A stretch of 22,989 bases of DNA. Origin: a virus. The position numbers were made by a program, and so were the translations under genes. Below the pieces are notes generated by a model. That model was not told the DNA's origin, made no database searches, and was given only the letters and a program-made list of their open reading frames with translations. The DNA lies in the IMG/VR virus record IMGVR_UViG_3300038696_000309, positions 1 through 22,989 of that record. One strand, given 5' to 3'. Positions 1 to 7,847 of the stretch are shown piece by piece. The stretch's first letter is position 1, and the number at the start of each line of letters is the position of its first letter.

Positions 1-2
1 AT

Positions 3-329
3 CGCAAGCAGACGACCCTCTGGCACATCTCCGGAAAGGATCAGGATGCCACAACGGTGCACGGCACCCAGAAGCCGGTCGAGTGCATGCGCCGCCCGAT
101 CCTGAACAATTCCAGCCCCGGGCAGGCGGTGTTCGAACCGTTCATGGGATCCGGCACCACGCTGATCGCCGCGGAAACCACAGGGCGGGTTTGCTTCGGG
201 ATCGAATTGAACCCGGCCTATGTCGATGTGGCCATCGATCGCTGGCAGCAATTCACCGGGGCCAATGCCGTGCTGGCTGAAACTGGTGAATCCTTCGCCG
301 ACTTGAAGGCGAAAAGGCTGGCGGCATGA
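3..329 (+). CDS. DNA methyltransferase, C-terminal part (5' end outside window)
   Basis: The reading frame is open from the left edge and ends at the TGA at 327-329, so only about the last 108 residues are seen. The motif FEPFMGSGTT (about residues 43-52 of the visible part) is the S-adenosylmethionine-binding motif (FxGxG) of amino-type (N4-cytosine/N6-adenine) methyltransferases. It is followed by GIELNPAYVDVAIDRW, the usual motif shortly after it. Upstream, HGTQKPVE matches the stretch that precedes this motif in phage-type 'DNA modification methylase' proteins. The catalytic (D/N)PP(Y/F) motif is not in the window; if the motif order is the common one it lies upstream. The likely role is methylating phage or host DNA as a solitary modification enzyme, since no restriction partner is visible. 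A GTG at 57 also opens this frame, but it would cut off conserved sequence and is not the start. The family is clear; the base specificity is unknown. Confidence 0.87.
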   Translation, partial: RKQTTLWHISGKDQDATTVHGTQKPVECMRRPILNNSSPGQAVFEPFMGSGTTLIAAETTGRVCFGIELNPAYVDVAIDRWQQFTGANAVLAETGESFADLKAKRLAA

Positions 330-462
330 ACGCGCCAAAACTGCCGGTTCGGATTGAGCATTAGCCGCTTGCCCGGCGGAAACCACCACATCGGCTTTAT
401 GGTGATGTCAAAATTTGGGCGTAATCCTCGGATATCGGTTTTGCAGCAGACATAAAACGGTG

Positions 463-1146
463 ATGGATATGGCTCAGCCTGTGGCAGTGCTTGTAGATGG
501 GGACAATATCAGCGGGAAACACGCTGCAGCCATTCTGGATATTGCCGCGAAGCACGGCGATCTTTCAGTTGTGCGCGCGTATCTGGATGCAAAGCTTGCA
601 TCAGACTGGCATGCCTCGATTGGCTATCGTCTCGTTCATGCAGGCTCAGGAAAGAACGCTGCAGACATTCTTCTGGCCCTTGATGCGATGGAGCTGATCC
701 TCTCACGGGGGACGCAATGCTTCATCATTGCCACATCCGACGGTGATTTCACCCATCTTGCTCTCAGATTGCGCGAACACGGTGCAAAAGTCATCGGTAT
801 AGGCGAGGCAAAGGCACCGCAGTCCTTTCGAGCCACCTGTTCGAACTTTGTTCAGGTTGGAACGCAGAAGGCTCTCAAGCTCGTGCCCCAGACACAGGCG
901 GGAGTCAGCGAAATGGATCAAAATATCCGGGCCATGATAGCTGCACACAGCAAGAAAGGTGCCCGTATGCGTATCACCGAACTCGCCTCCAAAATGCATG
1001 TTCAACATGGCATCCGGATCAGCACCTTTCCCGACAAGACTTGGCGCAGTTATCTTCTGGCAAGACCTGCGCTGTTCGACCTCGACCCCCGCGGGTCAGA
1101 GGCGACGGTTCGGTTTCGACCAGAGGGCTTTTCACAAGTCGCCTGA
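463..1146 (+). CDS. NYN-domain (PIN-like) protein with probable C-terminal OST-HTH/LOTUS-like domain
   Basis: This is a 227-residue protein if it starts at ATG 463; ATG 469 is an equally possible start and gives 225 residues. Neither has a clear Shine-Dalgarno sequence, and the TTG at 415 would add residues that do not look conserved. Counting from 469, VDGDN (D10, D12), the GKNAAD segment (D66) and TSDGDF (D91, D93) form the acidic cluster of NYN domains (LabA/DUF88, a PIN-like ribonuclease fold that binds a metal ion). The C-terminal ~75 residues, with a basic helix, RITELASKM, and an alternation ending ALFDLDPRG..ATVRF, resemble the OST-HTH (LOTUS) RNA-binding module that often follows NYN domains. 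A role as an RNA nuclease or RNA-binding protein is inferred from the family. Its codon use is more AT-rich than the structural genes, and it looks like cargo. No partner gene is apparent. Confidence 0.75.
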   Translation: MDMAQPVAVLVDGDNISGKHAAAILDIAAKHGDLSVVRAYLDAKLASDWHASIGYRLVHAGSGKNAADILLALDAMELILSRGTQCFIIATSDGDFTHLALRLREHGAKVIGIGEAKAPQSFRATCSNFVQVGTQKALKLVPQTQAGVSEMDQNIRAMIAAHSKKGARMRITELASKMHVQHGIRISTFPDKTWRSYLLARPALFDLDPRGSEATVRFRPEGFSQVA

Positions 1147-1235
1147 AACTCTGGCAACGCGACGCCATCAGGTCACAGTCGCAATGCCCCGGCGCGCCAT
1201 GTATCGACAAAAGGCACTTCGTCGCGATTATGGCT

Positions 1236-1769
1236 TTACGCGATCCTGTAAACTGACCCCCGGCCTGCTTCCTTCGCAGAGCTTACCGCCAACCCTAGCT
1301 TCTTCTTAAGCGCGCCCGAGATCGCGCCCCTCGCAGTGTGAGATTGCCAGTCGGTGGCCGCGTCAACCTCGGCAATAGTAGCGCCCTCTGGTCGCTGCAG
1401 CATCGCGATCAGCATCGCTTGCTTAGTCCCTGCGCGCGGTGTCGGCTGCTTGGGTGCGGGCGCTTCGGCCGCATGATCACGAATGGCGGCCATTGTCTTC
1501 GCGACCACAGGCTCGAACCCGATGGCCAGCAGGCCGGTATCGGTGACCATCAGCGTGGTCCCATGACCGTCGCCGGTCTCGCGCCAGAGCGGTTCGCCGC
1601 GCCGCAGGTTGGCGTCGACTTATTGGAGCCAGCCGTGCTGGATCATCTTGGTGACGACCATCTTCGCCGCCGCACCGGCCAGGCCCTTGGGCAGCGGCAA
1701 GGCGATGTTGTCGGCGCGCTGGGCACCAACGCTGAGGATGATGGATTGAGTTTCGGTGAGTTTTGTCAT
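1236..1769 (-). pseudogene. DUF3489 family protein gene, broken by an in-frame TAA at codon 50
   Basis: Read on the minus strand from ATG at 1769, the frame gives MTKLTETQSIILSVGAQR and so on up to WLQ, then TAA (complement of 1620-1622). It continues in the same frame as VDANLRRGEPLWRETGDG through to a stop at 1236-1238. In DUF3489 proteins as I know them, the sequence around the break reads through, normally with a Glu codon, so a single GAA to TAA change explains it. A good ribosome-binding site (GGAG) precedes the ATG at 1769. The C-terminal half (helical, ending GRGSVYRIA) is the DUF3489 domain proper and is intact; an ATG at 1550 could restart it as a 104-residue fragment. The molecular function of the family is unknown; it is frequent in alphaproteobacterial chromosomes and prophages. 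A sequencing error or a functional fragment cannot be excluded. Confidence 0.8.
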
Positions 1770-1869
1770 CGCGGGCTCCGATGTTCGGGCGCTCGGTATG
1801 CCGCCCTTCTACGCGGCCAAACCCCGCCATCGTTGAATTGGGGAGGGGCCGGTACGGAGCGTGCCCTTT

Positions 1870-2097
1870 TTAGTTAGCGTGTTCGCCCTCGCCAAAGGCG
1901 CTGTCGGTGATCTGGCTCAACAGGCTGGCGTAGTGGTTCAGGGTGCCGACATCGCCCCAGTTTATCTCGTCGGGATGTGCCTCAAAATGGTCGTCGCTCA
2001 GGGCCTTCAGCCGCTCCAGCATCGCGTCGATCTGGAACTTGGCGGTCATGAAGGCTTCGAGGGCTTTTTCGTTCGAGGCGGCGCGGCGGATGGTCAT
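1870..2097 (-). CDS. small hypothetical protein
   Basis: This is a 75-residue minus-strand protein. The start was chosen at the ATG at 2097 because CCGGAG lies about 8 nt upstream; an in-frame ATG at 2124 would add nine residues that overlap that ribosome-binding site. The sequence is hydrophilic and apparently helical (KALEAFMTAKFQIDAML, then a short acidic stretch and NHYASLLSQITDSAFGEG). It has no signal peptide and no membrane segment. I do not recognise a named family. It diverges from the terminase operon across a 117-bp gap that contains several inverted repeats. Short helical proteins at this place in a prophage are often regulatory or packaging-related, but nothing in the sequence shows that here. 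Confidence 0.6.
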   Translation of the reverse strand: MTIRRAASNEKALEAFMTAKFQIDAMLERLKALSDDHFEAHPDEINWGDVGTLNHYASLLSQITDSAFGEGEHAN

Positions 2098-2214
2098 GGC
2101 GGGGTCTCCGGAGGTGAGTTGCATCGTTCTTCTGCAATCAGATTCGCTCTGACGCGGAGTTTAATCAACTGAATAACAAGCAATATCATTGCTTTAATCA
2201 AAACGGACACTGCC
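2098..2214. promoter_or_regulatory. AT-rich divergent intergenic region with inverted and direct repeats
   Basis: This region lies between the small minus-strand gene and the first terminase gene, and its right half is clearly more AT-rich than the surroundings. It holds a 7-bp inverted repeat AAGCAAT-atc-ATTGCTT (2178-2194), a 5-bp inverted repeat TCAGA-ttcgc-TCTGA (2138-2152), TTGCA/TGCAA arms (2119-2123, 2133-2137), and a 9-nt direct repeat TTTAATCAA at 2160-2168 and 2193-2201 that brackets the main palindrome. TATCAT at 2184-2189 could serve as a -10 box for the rightward operon, although no good -35 box lies at the right distance. A role as operator and promoter for the structural operon is inferred from position and repeats. 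Confidence 0.42.
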
Positions 2215-2751
2215 ATGGAAGGAATGAGCGAGCGCGAGTATTCCGTCCATTCTGGCATCTCGCGCGGGGCGATCCAGAAAGCGCGCCGAGCCAGTCGGCT
2301 AGTGGTTTACAGCGATGGGTCGATCAATGCCGCTGCGTCTGATGTGCGCCGGGCTGAGATGACCGACCCCGACCAGCAGCGCCGCAGCACTGGCGGCGAT
2401 AGTGGGTTTTCCGGGCCTGCCGACAGCTCGTCCTATCTGAAAGCCCGCACTGCGCTGACGGTCTACCAAGCGCAGGAACGCCAACTGGCAATCCAGAAGA
2501 AGAAGGGCACGCTGGTCGATCGCGCCCGGGCGGAAACGCTTGTGTTTCGTTTGGCGCGGCAAGAGCGCGACACTTGGGTCACATGGCCATCTCGTGTCGC
2601 GGCTCTGATGGCGGCCGAAGTGGCCACGGAGGTAGAAAAGCAATCCGGCAAACCGGTGATCATCGAGGCCGCGATCCTGCAGAGGGTGCTGGAAACCCAT
2701 GTCAGAGCGCAACTCGAAGCCCTCGCCGATCTCCGGGTCAGCCTCGGATAG
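2215..2751 (+). CDS. phage terminase small subunit, Nu1-like
   Basis: This is a 178-residue protein at the head of the packaging operon, directly before a gpA-type large terminase. The N-terminus (EREYSVHSGISRGAIQKARR, about residues 5-24) looks like a winged-helix/HTH DNA-binding segment, followed by a short SDGSINAA strand as in Nu1/excisionase-like proteins. The middle (about residues 75-105, YQAQERQLAIQKKKGTLVDR) and the next stretch (FRLARQERDTWVTWPSRVA) match the helical part of lambda Nu1-type subunits. It would bind packaging sites on phage DNA and recruit the large subunit. Starts at 2215 and 2224 are both possible; 2224 has a purine-rich GGAAGG only about 1 nt upstream, so 2215 is kept. 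The 3' end overlaps the large terminase gene by 53 nt. Confidence 0.78.
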   Translation: MEGMSEREYSVHSGISRGAIQKARRASRLVVYSDGSINAAASDVRRAEMTDPDQQRRSTGGDSGFSGPADSSSYLKARTALTVYQAQERQLAIQKKKGTLVDRARAETLVFRLARQERDTWVTWPSRVAALMAAEVATEVEKQSGKPVIIEAAILQRVLETHVRAQLEALADLRVSLG

Positions 2752-4753
2752 TGACAACACGGCCACCGGCGATCTGACCGCAGACCTCGATCTTGGGTTT
2801 GACGGGGCCGAGGATATACTGCGGGCCTGGCGTCGCGGGATGCGGCCTGATCCAGACCTCACTGTGTCGGAATGGGCAGATGCGCACCGCAAACTGTCTT
2901 CTCGGGCCAGCGCTGAACCCGGACAATACCGCACCGCGCGCACACCGTACCTGCGCGAAATCATGGATGCGCTCTCGCCCCGCCACCCGGCGCAGCGCAT
3001 CAGCTTCATGAAAGCAGCACAGGTCGGCGCGACCGAGGCGGGAAACAACTGGATCGGCTTCGTGATCCACCACGCGCCAGGGCCGATGTTGGCGGTGCTG
3101 CCGACAGTGGAGATGGCTAAGCGCACCTCGCGCGGACGTCTGGACCCATTGATCGCCGAAAGCCCGGCCCTGCGCGAACGGGTGAACCCAGCCCGGTCGC
3201 GCGACGCGGGCAACTCAATGCTGTCGAAGGAATTCCCCGGCGGCATTCTGGTGTTGACCGGCGCGAACTCGGCGACCGGCCTGCGCTCCATGCCCGCGCG
3301 CTACATCTTTCTCGACGAGGTCGACGCCTATCCGGCCTCAGCCGACGAGGAAGGCGATCCGGTCACCTTGGCCGAGGCGCGCACCACCACCTTCTCGCAT
3401 CGGCGCAAGGTGTTCATGGTCTCGACGCCCACGATTCGGGGGTTGAGCCGGATCGAACGCGAGTTCGAGGCATCGGACCAGCGCCGCTATTTCGTGCCCT
3501 GCCCGCATTGCGGGGCGATGCAATGGCTGCAGTTTGAGAGGCTGCGCTGGGACAAAGGTCGGCCCGACACCGCGGCCTATCATTGCGAGGGTTGCGAGAA
3601 ACCCATCGCCGAGCACCACAAGACGCAGATGCTGGAGCGCGGGGAATGGCGGGCGACTGCCGTGTCAGCTGATCCGCACTCCATCGGCTTCCACCTCTCG
3701 GCGCTCTATTCGCCGCTGGGCTGGAAGAGTTGGCAGCAGATCGCGCGCGACTGGTTGGCGGCCCAAGGCTCAGAGGAGATGCTGCGCGCTGCGCGCAACA
3801 CCTTGCTGGGCGAGACATGGGTCGAAAGTGGCGACGCGCCGGAATGGCAGCGGCTGGCGGAGCGGCGCGAGGCCTACGCAGGCGCGCAGATTCCGGTGGG
3901 CGGGTTGTTCCTGACCGCTGGCGTGGATGTGCAGAAGGACCGGATCGAGATCGATGTCTGGGCCTGGGGCAGGGGACTGGAATCCTGGCTGGTCGATCAC
4001 ATCGTGCTCTCTGGTGGACCGGACGATCCGGCCTGCTGGGACAAGCTGACCTCGCTGCTCGGTCGGACGTGGGCCTGCGCCAATGGCGCGGTGATGGTGA
4101 TCGGCAAGCTGGCGATCGACACCGGATATGAAGCCCCGGCGGTTTACGCATGGGCCCGCAAACAAGGGTTTGACCAAGTCTCCCCGATCAAGGGCCTCGA
4201 AGGCTTCAACCGCGCCACGCCGGTATCGGGGCCGACCTTTGTCGATGCGACCATCGGCGGCAAACGTCTGCGCCGTGGAGCCCGGCTGTGGTCCGTGGCC
4301 ACCGCCACCTTCAAGACCGAAACCTATCGCTTTCTGCGGTTGGAACGCCCCAGCGATGAAGATCGTGCGCTGGGCGTGCTGGATGCCCCTGGCACCGTGC
4401 ATATGCCCGACTGGATCGACACTGAATGGCTCAAGCAGCTGGTGGCGGAACAACTGGTTACCGTGCGCAACAAGCGCGGCTATGCCAACCCCGAATGGCA
4501 AAAGATGCGCGAGCGCAACGAGGCACTGGACTGCCGCGTCTATTCCCGGGCAGCGGCTTGGATCCTTGGGGCGGATCGCTGGGACGAGGCGACATGGCGG
4601 CGGCTTGAAGAACAGGCCGGAGTTGAAACCCGCCCAGCACCTAAGCTGGCGACACCGACCGAACAGACAGCACCCGCTGCGCCCAAGGCTGGAACACCAA
4701 CCATGCCACGGCGCAAACGCCGGGCTTACACACCGAACTTCATGAGGGACTGA
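2699..4753 (+). CDS. phage terminase large subunit, gpA family
   Basis: This 684-residue ATPase/nuclease cuts concatemeric phage DNA and pumps it into the procapsid. The ATPase domain shows KAAQVGATE (residues 105-113) in the Walker A position, the loose form typical of the gpA family, and YIFLDEVDAYP (202-212, D206/E207) as Walker B. A zinc-ribbon-like pair CPHC (268-271) and CEGC (296-299) follows, common in GpA proteins. The nuclease part starts at GVDVQKDRIEID (D410), with the conserved TGYEAPAVYAWARKQGF stretch later. The C-terminus is basic (PRRKRR), perhaps for contact with the portal or DNA. The length fits the family (about 640-700 residues). The ATG at 2699 gives a 53-nt overlap with the small subunit, but no other start lies near enough to keep the conserved N-terminus. 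Confidence 0.97.
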   Translation: MSERNSKPSPISGSASDSDNTATGDLTADLDLGFDGAEDILRAWRRGMRPDPDLTVSEWADAHRKLSSRASAEPGQYRTARTPYLREIMDALSPRHPAQRISFMKAAQVGATEAGNNWIGFVIHHAPGPMLAVLPTVEMAKRTSRGRLDPLIAESPALRERVNPARSRDAGNSMLSKEFPGGILVLTGANSATGLRSMPARYIFLDEVDAYPASADEEGDPVTLAEARTTTFSHRRKVFMVSTPTIRGLSRIEREFEASDQRRYFVPCPHCGAMQWLQFERLRWDKGRPDTAAYHCEGCEKPIAEHHKTQMLERGEWRATAVSADPHSIGFHLSALYSPLGWKSWQQIARDWLAAQGSEEMLRAARNTLLGETWVESGDAPEWQRLAERREAYAGAQIPVGGLFLTAGVDVQKDRIEIDVWAWGRGLESWLVDHIVLSGGPDDPACWDKLTSLLGRTWACANGAVMVIGKLAIDTGYEAPAVYAWARKQGFDQVSPIKGLEGFNRATPVSGPTFVDATIGGKRLRRGARLWSVATATFKTETYRFLRLERPSDEDRALGVLDAPGTVHMPDWIDTEWLKQLVAEQLVTVRNKRGYANPEWQKMRERNEALDCRVYSRAAAWILGADRWDEATWRRLEEQAGVETRPAPKLATPTEQTAPAAPKAGTPTMPRRKRRAYTPNFMRD

Positions 4754-4754
4754 G

Positions 4755-4970
4755 ATGGATCTGGAACGGATGCGCGCCTTATTGGCAGCACTGCAGGAGG
4801 CGCGCTACGCGGGCGTCCGCTCGGTCAGCTATGATGGCAAGACGATCACCTACGGCTCGGATGCGGAACTGGCAAATGCCATCAACGATCTGGAAACCCG
4901 GATCGCCAGCGCCACTACCGGCACCCCGCGTCGCAGGCGCTGGGGCACCGTGGCCTCGAAGGGTCTGTAA
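4755..4970 (+). CDS. head-tail joining protein, gpW-like
   Basis: This is a 71-residue protein between the large terminase and portal genes, the same position and size as lambda gpW (68 residues). It begins with a helix (LERMRALLAALQEARYAG), then a beta-hairpin (VRSVSYDGKTITYGS), a second helix (DAELANAINDLETRIA) and a basic tail (PRRRRWG). This alpha-beta-beta-alpha order is that of the gpW fold. gpW-type proteins bind the portal after packaging and form the site where the tail attaches. The gene starts 1 nt after the terminase stop and ends 3 nt before the portal ATG, which indicates translational coupling. Confidence 0.82.
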   Translation: MDLERMRALLAALQEARYAGVRSVSYDGKTITYGSDAELANAINDLETRIASATTGTPRRRRWGTVASKGL

Positions 4971-4973
4971 TCC

Positions 4974-6470
4974 ATGGCATTTGAGGCCTTCCGACAGCGG
5001 ATCGGGTCGATCATCGGCGGGTTTGACGCAGCGCAGGCCCACCGGCGGCTGCGCGGGTTCCGCGCCAGCCGCGCGCATGTGAACACGCTGATCGCGGCCT
5101 CTGGCGACACGATCACCGCCCGCGCCCGCTGGCTGGTTCGGAACAACGGTTATGCGGCCAATGCCGTGGAGAGCTTCGCCAGCAATGTGGTCGGTGATGG
5201 CATCAAGCCGTCCAGTTCCATCAGGGATGCAGCGCTGAAGGAACAGCTGCAGGCACTCTGGCTCGCCTGGACAGACGATGCCGACGCCGAAGGCCTGACC
5301 GACTTCTACGGGTTGCAGCGCCGGGCGGCGCGCGAGGTGTTCCTGTCGGGCGAGGTCTTCATCCGCATCCGGCCGCGTCGCGCGGAAGATGGCCTGACCG
5401 TTCCCCTGCAACTGCAGATGCTGCCCGCTGAAATGCTGCCGCTCGACATGAACCGTACGCTGCCCGGCGCAGGGTTGATCCGGCAGGGCATCGAGTTCGA
5501 CGGGATCGGCCGCCGCGTTGCCTATCACTTCCTGCGCCGCCATCCCCGTGATTTGACCGATCCCGGCCTCGCGGGCGAAACCGTCCGTGTACCCGCCGCG
5601 GATGTGATCCATGTGCTGGACCCGGTCGAGGCCGGGCAGTTGCGCGGCGTGTCGCGGTTCGCCGCCGCCATCGTGAAACTGTTCACCCTAGACCTCTATG
5701 ATGACGCCGAGCTGGAACGAAAGAAAATCGCGGCGATGTTCGCGATGTTCATCACCTCACCCGCCCCCGAAAGCCCGCTGGAACCAACAGAGGAGGATCT
5801 GGAAGTTGAGCCCGGCCAGGTGGTACGGCTGGATCCCGGCGAGGACGTCTCGACGCCTGCCACACCGGACTCGGGTGGCACCTATGAGCTGTTCCAATAC
5901 CGGACCTTGTTGCAAATCGCAGCCGCGCTGGGCATCCCCTACGGATATCTGACGGGGGATACGGCGAAGGGCAACTTCTCCAACACCCGGATATCGCTGA
6001 TCGAATTCCGCCGTCGCATCTCTGCCTGGCAGCATGGCGTGTTGGTGTTCCAGCTCTGCCGCGCCGTTTGGGTGCGCTGGATGGATGTGGCCGTGCTGTC
6101 AGGCGCGCTGGACCTACCCGGTTACGATAGCCAGCGGCGGCAATATCAGGCCTGCGCCTGGCTGCCGACCAAGTGGGACTGGATCGATCCGATGAAGGAC
6201 GCCTCGGCAGAGATCCTGCAGATCGAGGCGGGTCTGAAATCGCGCACCCAAGCCCTGTCTGAGCGGGGATACGACGCTGAACAGGTCGACCGCGAGATTG
6301 CCGCCGAGCGTAAACGCGAATTGGCACTTGGCCTCGACTTCCGCCGCCCGGGATCGCCCGCAAAGGGTCCAGGCGAAGGGAGGGCGAAAGACGCGGATCA
6401 GGACAGCGGCAAAGACGACGAAGCCGACGAAACCGGTGATGAGAAATCTGATCCGAAGGAGGGCGCATGA
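4974..6470 (+). CDS. phage portal protein, lambda (gpB) family
   Basis: This 498-residue protein would form the ring at the packaging vertex through which DNA enters and to which the head-tail joiner binds. The N-terminal stretch (SGDTITARARWLVRNNGYA, then ESFASNVVGDGIKP) and the central LDPVEAGQLRGVSRFA and PYGYLTGDTAKGNFSN motifs are hallmarks of the lambda-type portal family. The C-terminus (from about residue 430) is charged and low in complexity (Glu/Lys/Asp/Gly-rich), as is common in the flexible tail of these portals. An AAGGG ribosome-binding site lies shortly before the ATG. The stop codon overlaps the next start as ATGA, so the portal and protease are translationally coupled. Confidence 0.97.
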   Translation: MAFEAFRQRIGSIIGGFDAAQAHRRLRGFRASRAHVNTLIAASGDTITARARWLVRNNGYAANAVESFASNVVGDGIKPSSSIRDAALKEQLQALWLAWTDDADAEGLTDFYGLQRRAAREVFLSGEVFIRIRPRRAEDGLTVPLQLQMLPAEMLPLDMNRTLPGAGLIRQGIEFDGIGRRVAYHFLRRHPRDLTDPGLAGETVRVPAADVIHVLDPVEAGQLRGVSRFAAAIVKLFTLDLYDDAELERKKIAAMFAMFITSPAPESPLEPTEEDLEVEPGQVVRLDPGEDVSTPATPDSGGTYELFQYRTLLQIAAALGIPYGYLTGDTAKGNFSNTRISLIEFRRRISAWQHGVLVFQLCRAVWVRWMDVAVLSGALDLPGYDSQRRQYQACAWLPTKWDWIDPMKDASAEILQIEAGLKSRTQALSERGYDAEQVDREIAAERKRELALGLDFRRPGSPAKGPGEGRAKDADQDSGKDDEADETGDEKSDPKEGA

Positions 6471-7810
6471 TGCACCACGCGAAAATCGCCCAGCGCGCCT
6501 TCAACACCCCATTGATGGTCGATCCCGCCAAAGCGCTGGCCTTCCTGTCCGGTCTGGGCCCACGCATTACCGGGCAAGAAATCACCTTTCAAGGTGTCGA
6601 TCTGCCCTCTGGGGATGTCGAACACGCTGCCGTCGCTGCCCGGCCCTCGCTGTTCGGTGATGACCTCGCCCAGCGCCATCAGCGCAACGGTAACCAACCC
6701 TTTGCCATCATCGACGGCATTGCCGTGATCGAAATCGCCGGAACGCTGGTGCATCGCGGCGCTTGGATCGGGCAATCCTCCGGCCTGACCTCATACGAAG
6801 GCATTGCGGCGCAACTGCAGGCGGCCCTGACCGACCCAGCCGTGCGCGGCATTGCCCTCGACATGGACAGCTTTGGGGGCGAGGTCGCCGGTGCCTTCGA
6901 TCTGGCAGACCGCATCCGGGCCGCCCGGGCGCAAAAGCCGGTGCAGGCCTTTGTCGCCGAACATGCGCTGTCTGCTGGCTATGTCCTGGCCTCCCAAGCC
7001 GACCGGATCATTTTGCCGCGCACCGGGGCGGTCGGAAGCATTGGTGTCGTGGCGCTCCACACCGACATGAGTGGGGCCCTCGACCAGAAGGGCATCGCCC
7101 TCACGCTGATCCATGCGGGCGTGCACAAGATCGACGCGAATCCTTATCAGCCGTTGCCCGAAGTCGTTCACGACCAGATGCAGCGCGAGCTGGAGGTGGT
7201 GCGCTTCCTCTTCGTGGAAACCGTCGCCGCAGGGCGCGGGGATCGGCTGACCCATGCAGCCGCGCTTGCTACAGAAGCCGCCGTGTTCCGCGGCGGGGAT
7301 GCAATTGCGGCGGGTCTCGCCGACGAACTGGCCGATCCTGTCACTGCCTTCCGCGCTTTCGCCGCCGCTCCCTACGGCACCACATCCTCCAGCAGAAAGG
7401 GTCCACAGATGACCACCGAACCCACCGACACTCCGAACCTGGCGCCGATTGCCGCCACTGATCCCGGGATGACCGCGGCAGCAGTCGTACCGACGACGCC
7501 CTCGTCGCCCCCCGCAGCCGCAATGCCGACGCCCGACACAACGACAATGACCGCCGACGCTGTGCGCGCCGAAGCGGCCGAGGTGGCGCAGGTCTGTGCG
7601 CAGGCCGCTCGGCTCGGGGTAACCATCGATGCGGCTGATGCCGTCACAAAAGGCCTCAAACCCGAAGCCCTGCGCGCCCGCGTCCTCGCAGACCTGGCCG
7701 CCCGTAGTGATGCAGCTGCGATTATCGCAACCGCCCCGGCCGCTGCGGCCGCGAAGGACAGCCCGATCATCGCTGCCGCAAAGAAGGCCGCGACCGACGC
7801 CAAGCGCTGA
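6467..7810 (+). CDS. S49 family head maturation protease with C-terminal scaffold-like region (lambda gpC type)
   Basis: This 447-residue protein starts at ATG 6467 (a second ATG follows at 6470), 9 nt after AAGGAGG, and overlaps the portal stop. Residues about 75-300 form the ClpP/SppA-like fold: DSFGGEVAGAFDLAD, then the nucleophile in HALSAGY (S169), and HKIDANPYQP carrying K221 where the Ser-Lys dyad lysine is expected. It would cleave scaffold, portal or capsid components during procapsid maturation. From about residue 310 the sequence becomes Ala/Pro/Thr-rich and then strongly helical, ending in KKAATDAKR. This two-part build (protease plus scaffold in one frame) is that of lambda gpC/Nu3. 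An internal start for the second part is described separately. Confidence 0.95.
   Translation: MMHHAKIAQRAFNTPLMVDPAKALAFLSGLGPRITGQEITFQGVDLPSGDVEHAAVAARPSLFGDDLAQRHQRNGNQPFAIIDGIAVIEIAGTLVHRGAWIGQSSGLTSYEGIAAQLQAALTDPAVRGIALDMDSFGGEVAGAFDLADRIRAARAQKPVQAFVAEHALSAGYVLASQADRIILPRTGAVGSIGVVALHTDMSGALDQKGIALTLIHAGVHKIDANPYQPLPEVVHDQMQRELEVVRFLFVETVAAGRGDRLTHAAALATEAAVFRGGDAIAAGLADELADPVTAFRAFAAAPYGTTSSSRKGPQMTTEPTDTPNLAPIAATDPGMTAAAVVPTTPSSPPAAAMPTPDTTTMTADAVRAEAAEVAQVCAQAARLGVTIDAADAVTKGLKPEALRARVLADLAARSDAAAIIATAPAAAAAKDSPIIAAAKKAATDAKR
7409..7810 (+). CDS. candidate nested scaffold protein from an internal start (Nu3-like)
   Basis: An ATG at 7409 lies in the protease frame (codon 315) and is preceded, 8 nt upstream, by AAAGGG, a reasonable ribosome-binding site. 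Translation from it would give a 133-residue protein: a Pro/Thr/Ala-rich N-terminus (MTTEPTDTPNLAPIA) followed by a helical region (AVRAEAAEVAQVCAQAARLG) and a Lys-rich end. In lambda the scaffold Nu3 is made in the same way, from an in-frame start inside gene C. No other scaffold gene is present between portal and capsid, which supports the idea. The start itself is an inference from the Shine-Dalgarno match, its position at the domain boundary and the lambda parallel. Confidence 0.5.
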   Translation: MTTEPTDTPNLAPIAATDPGMTAAAVVPTTPSSPPAAAMPTPDTTTMTADAVRAEAAEVAQVCAQAARLGVTIDAADAVTKGLKPEALRARVLADLAARSDAAAIIATAPAAAAAKDSPIIAAAKKAATDAKR

Positions 7811-7847
7811 ACCAGCGCCCAAACCTCTAACGCATGGAGACTAACCA

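Noticed and set aside
1338-1877. 179-codon plus-strand open frame opposite the DUF3489 relic
   Set aside because: The minus strand matches a known family across almost the whole length; the plus translation has no recognisable motif and no ribosome-binding site.
2299-3291. 330-codon minus-strand open frame opposite the terminase genes
   Set aside because: It is antisense to the conserved terminase small and large subunits, has no recognisable domain and has a composition typical of shadow frames.
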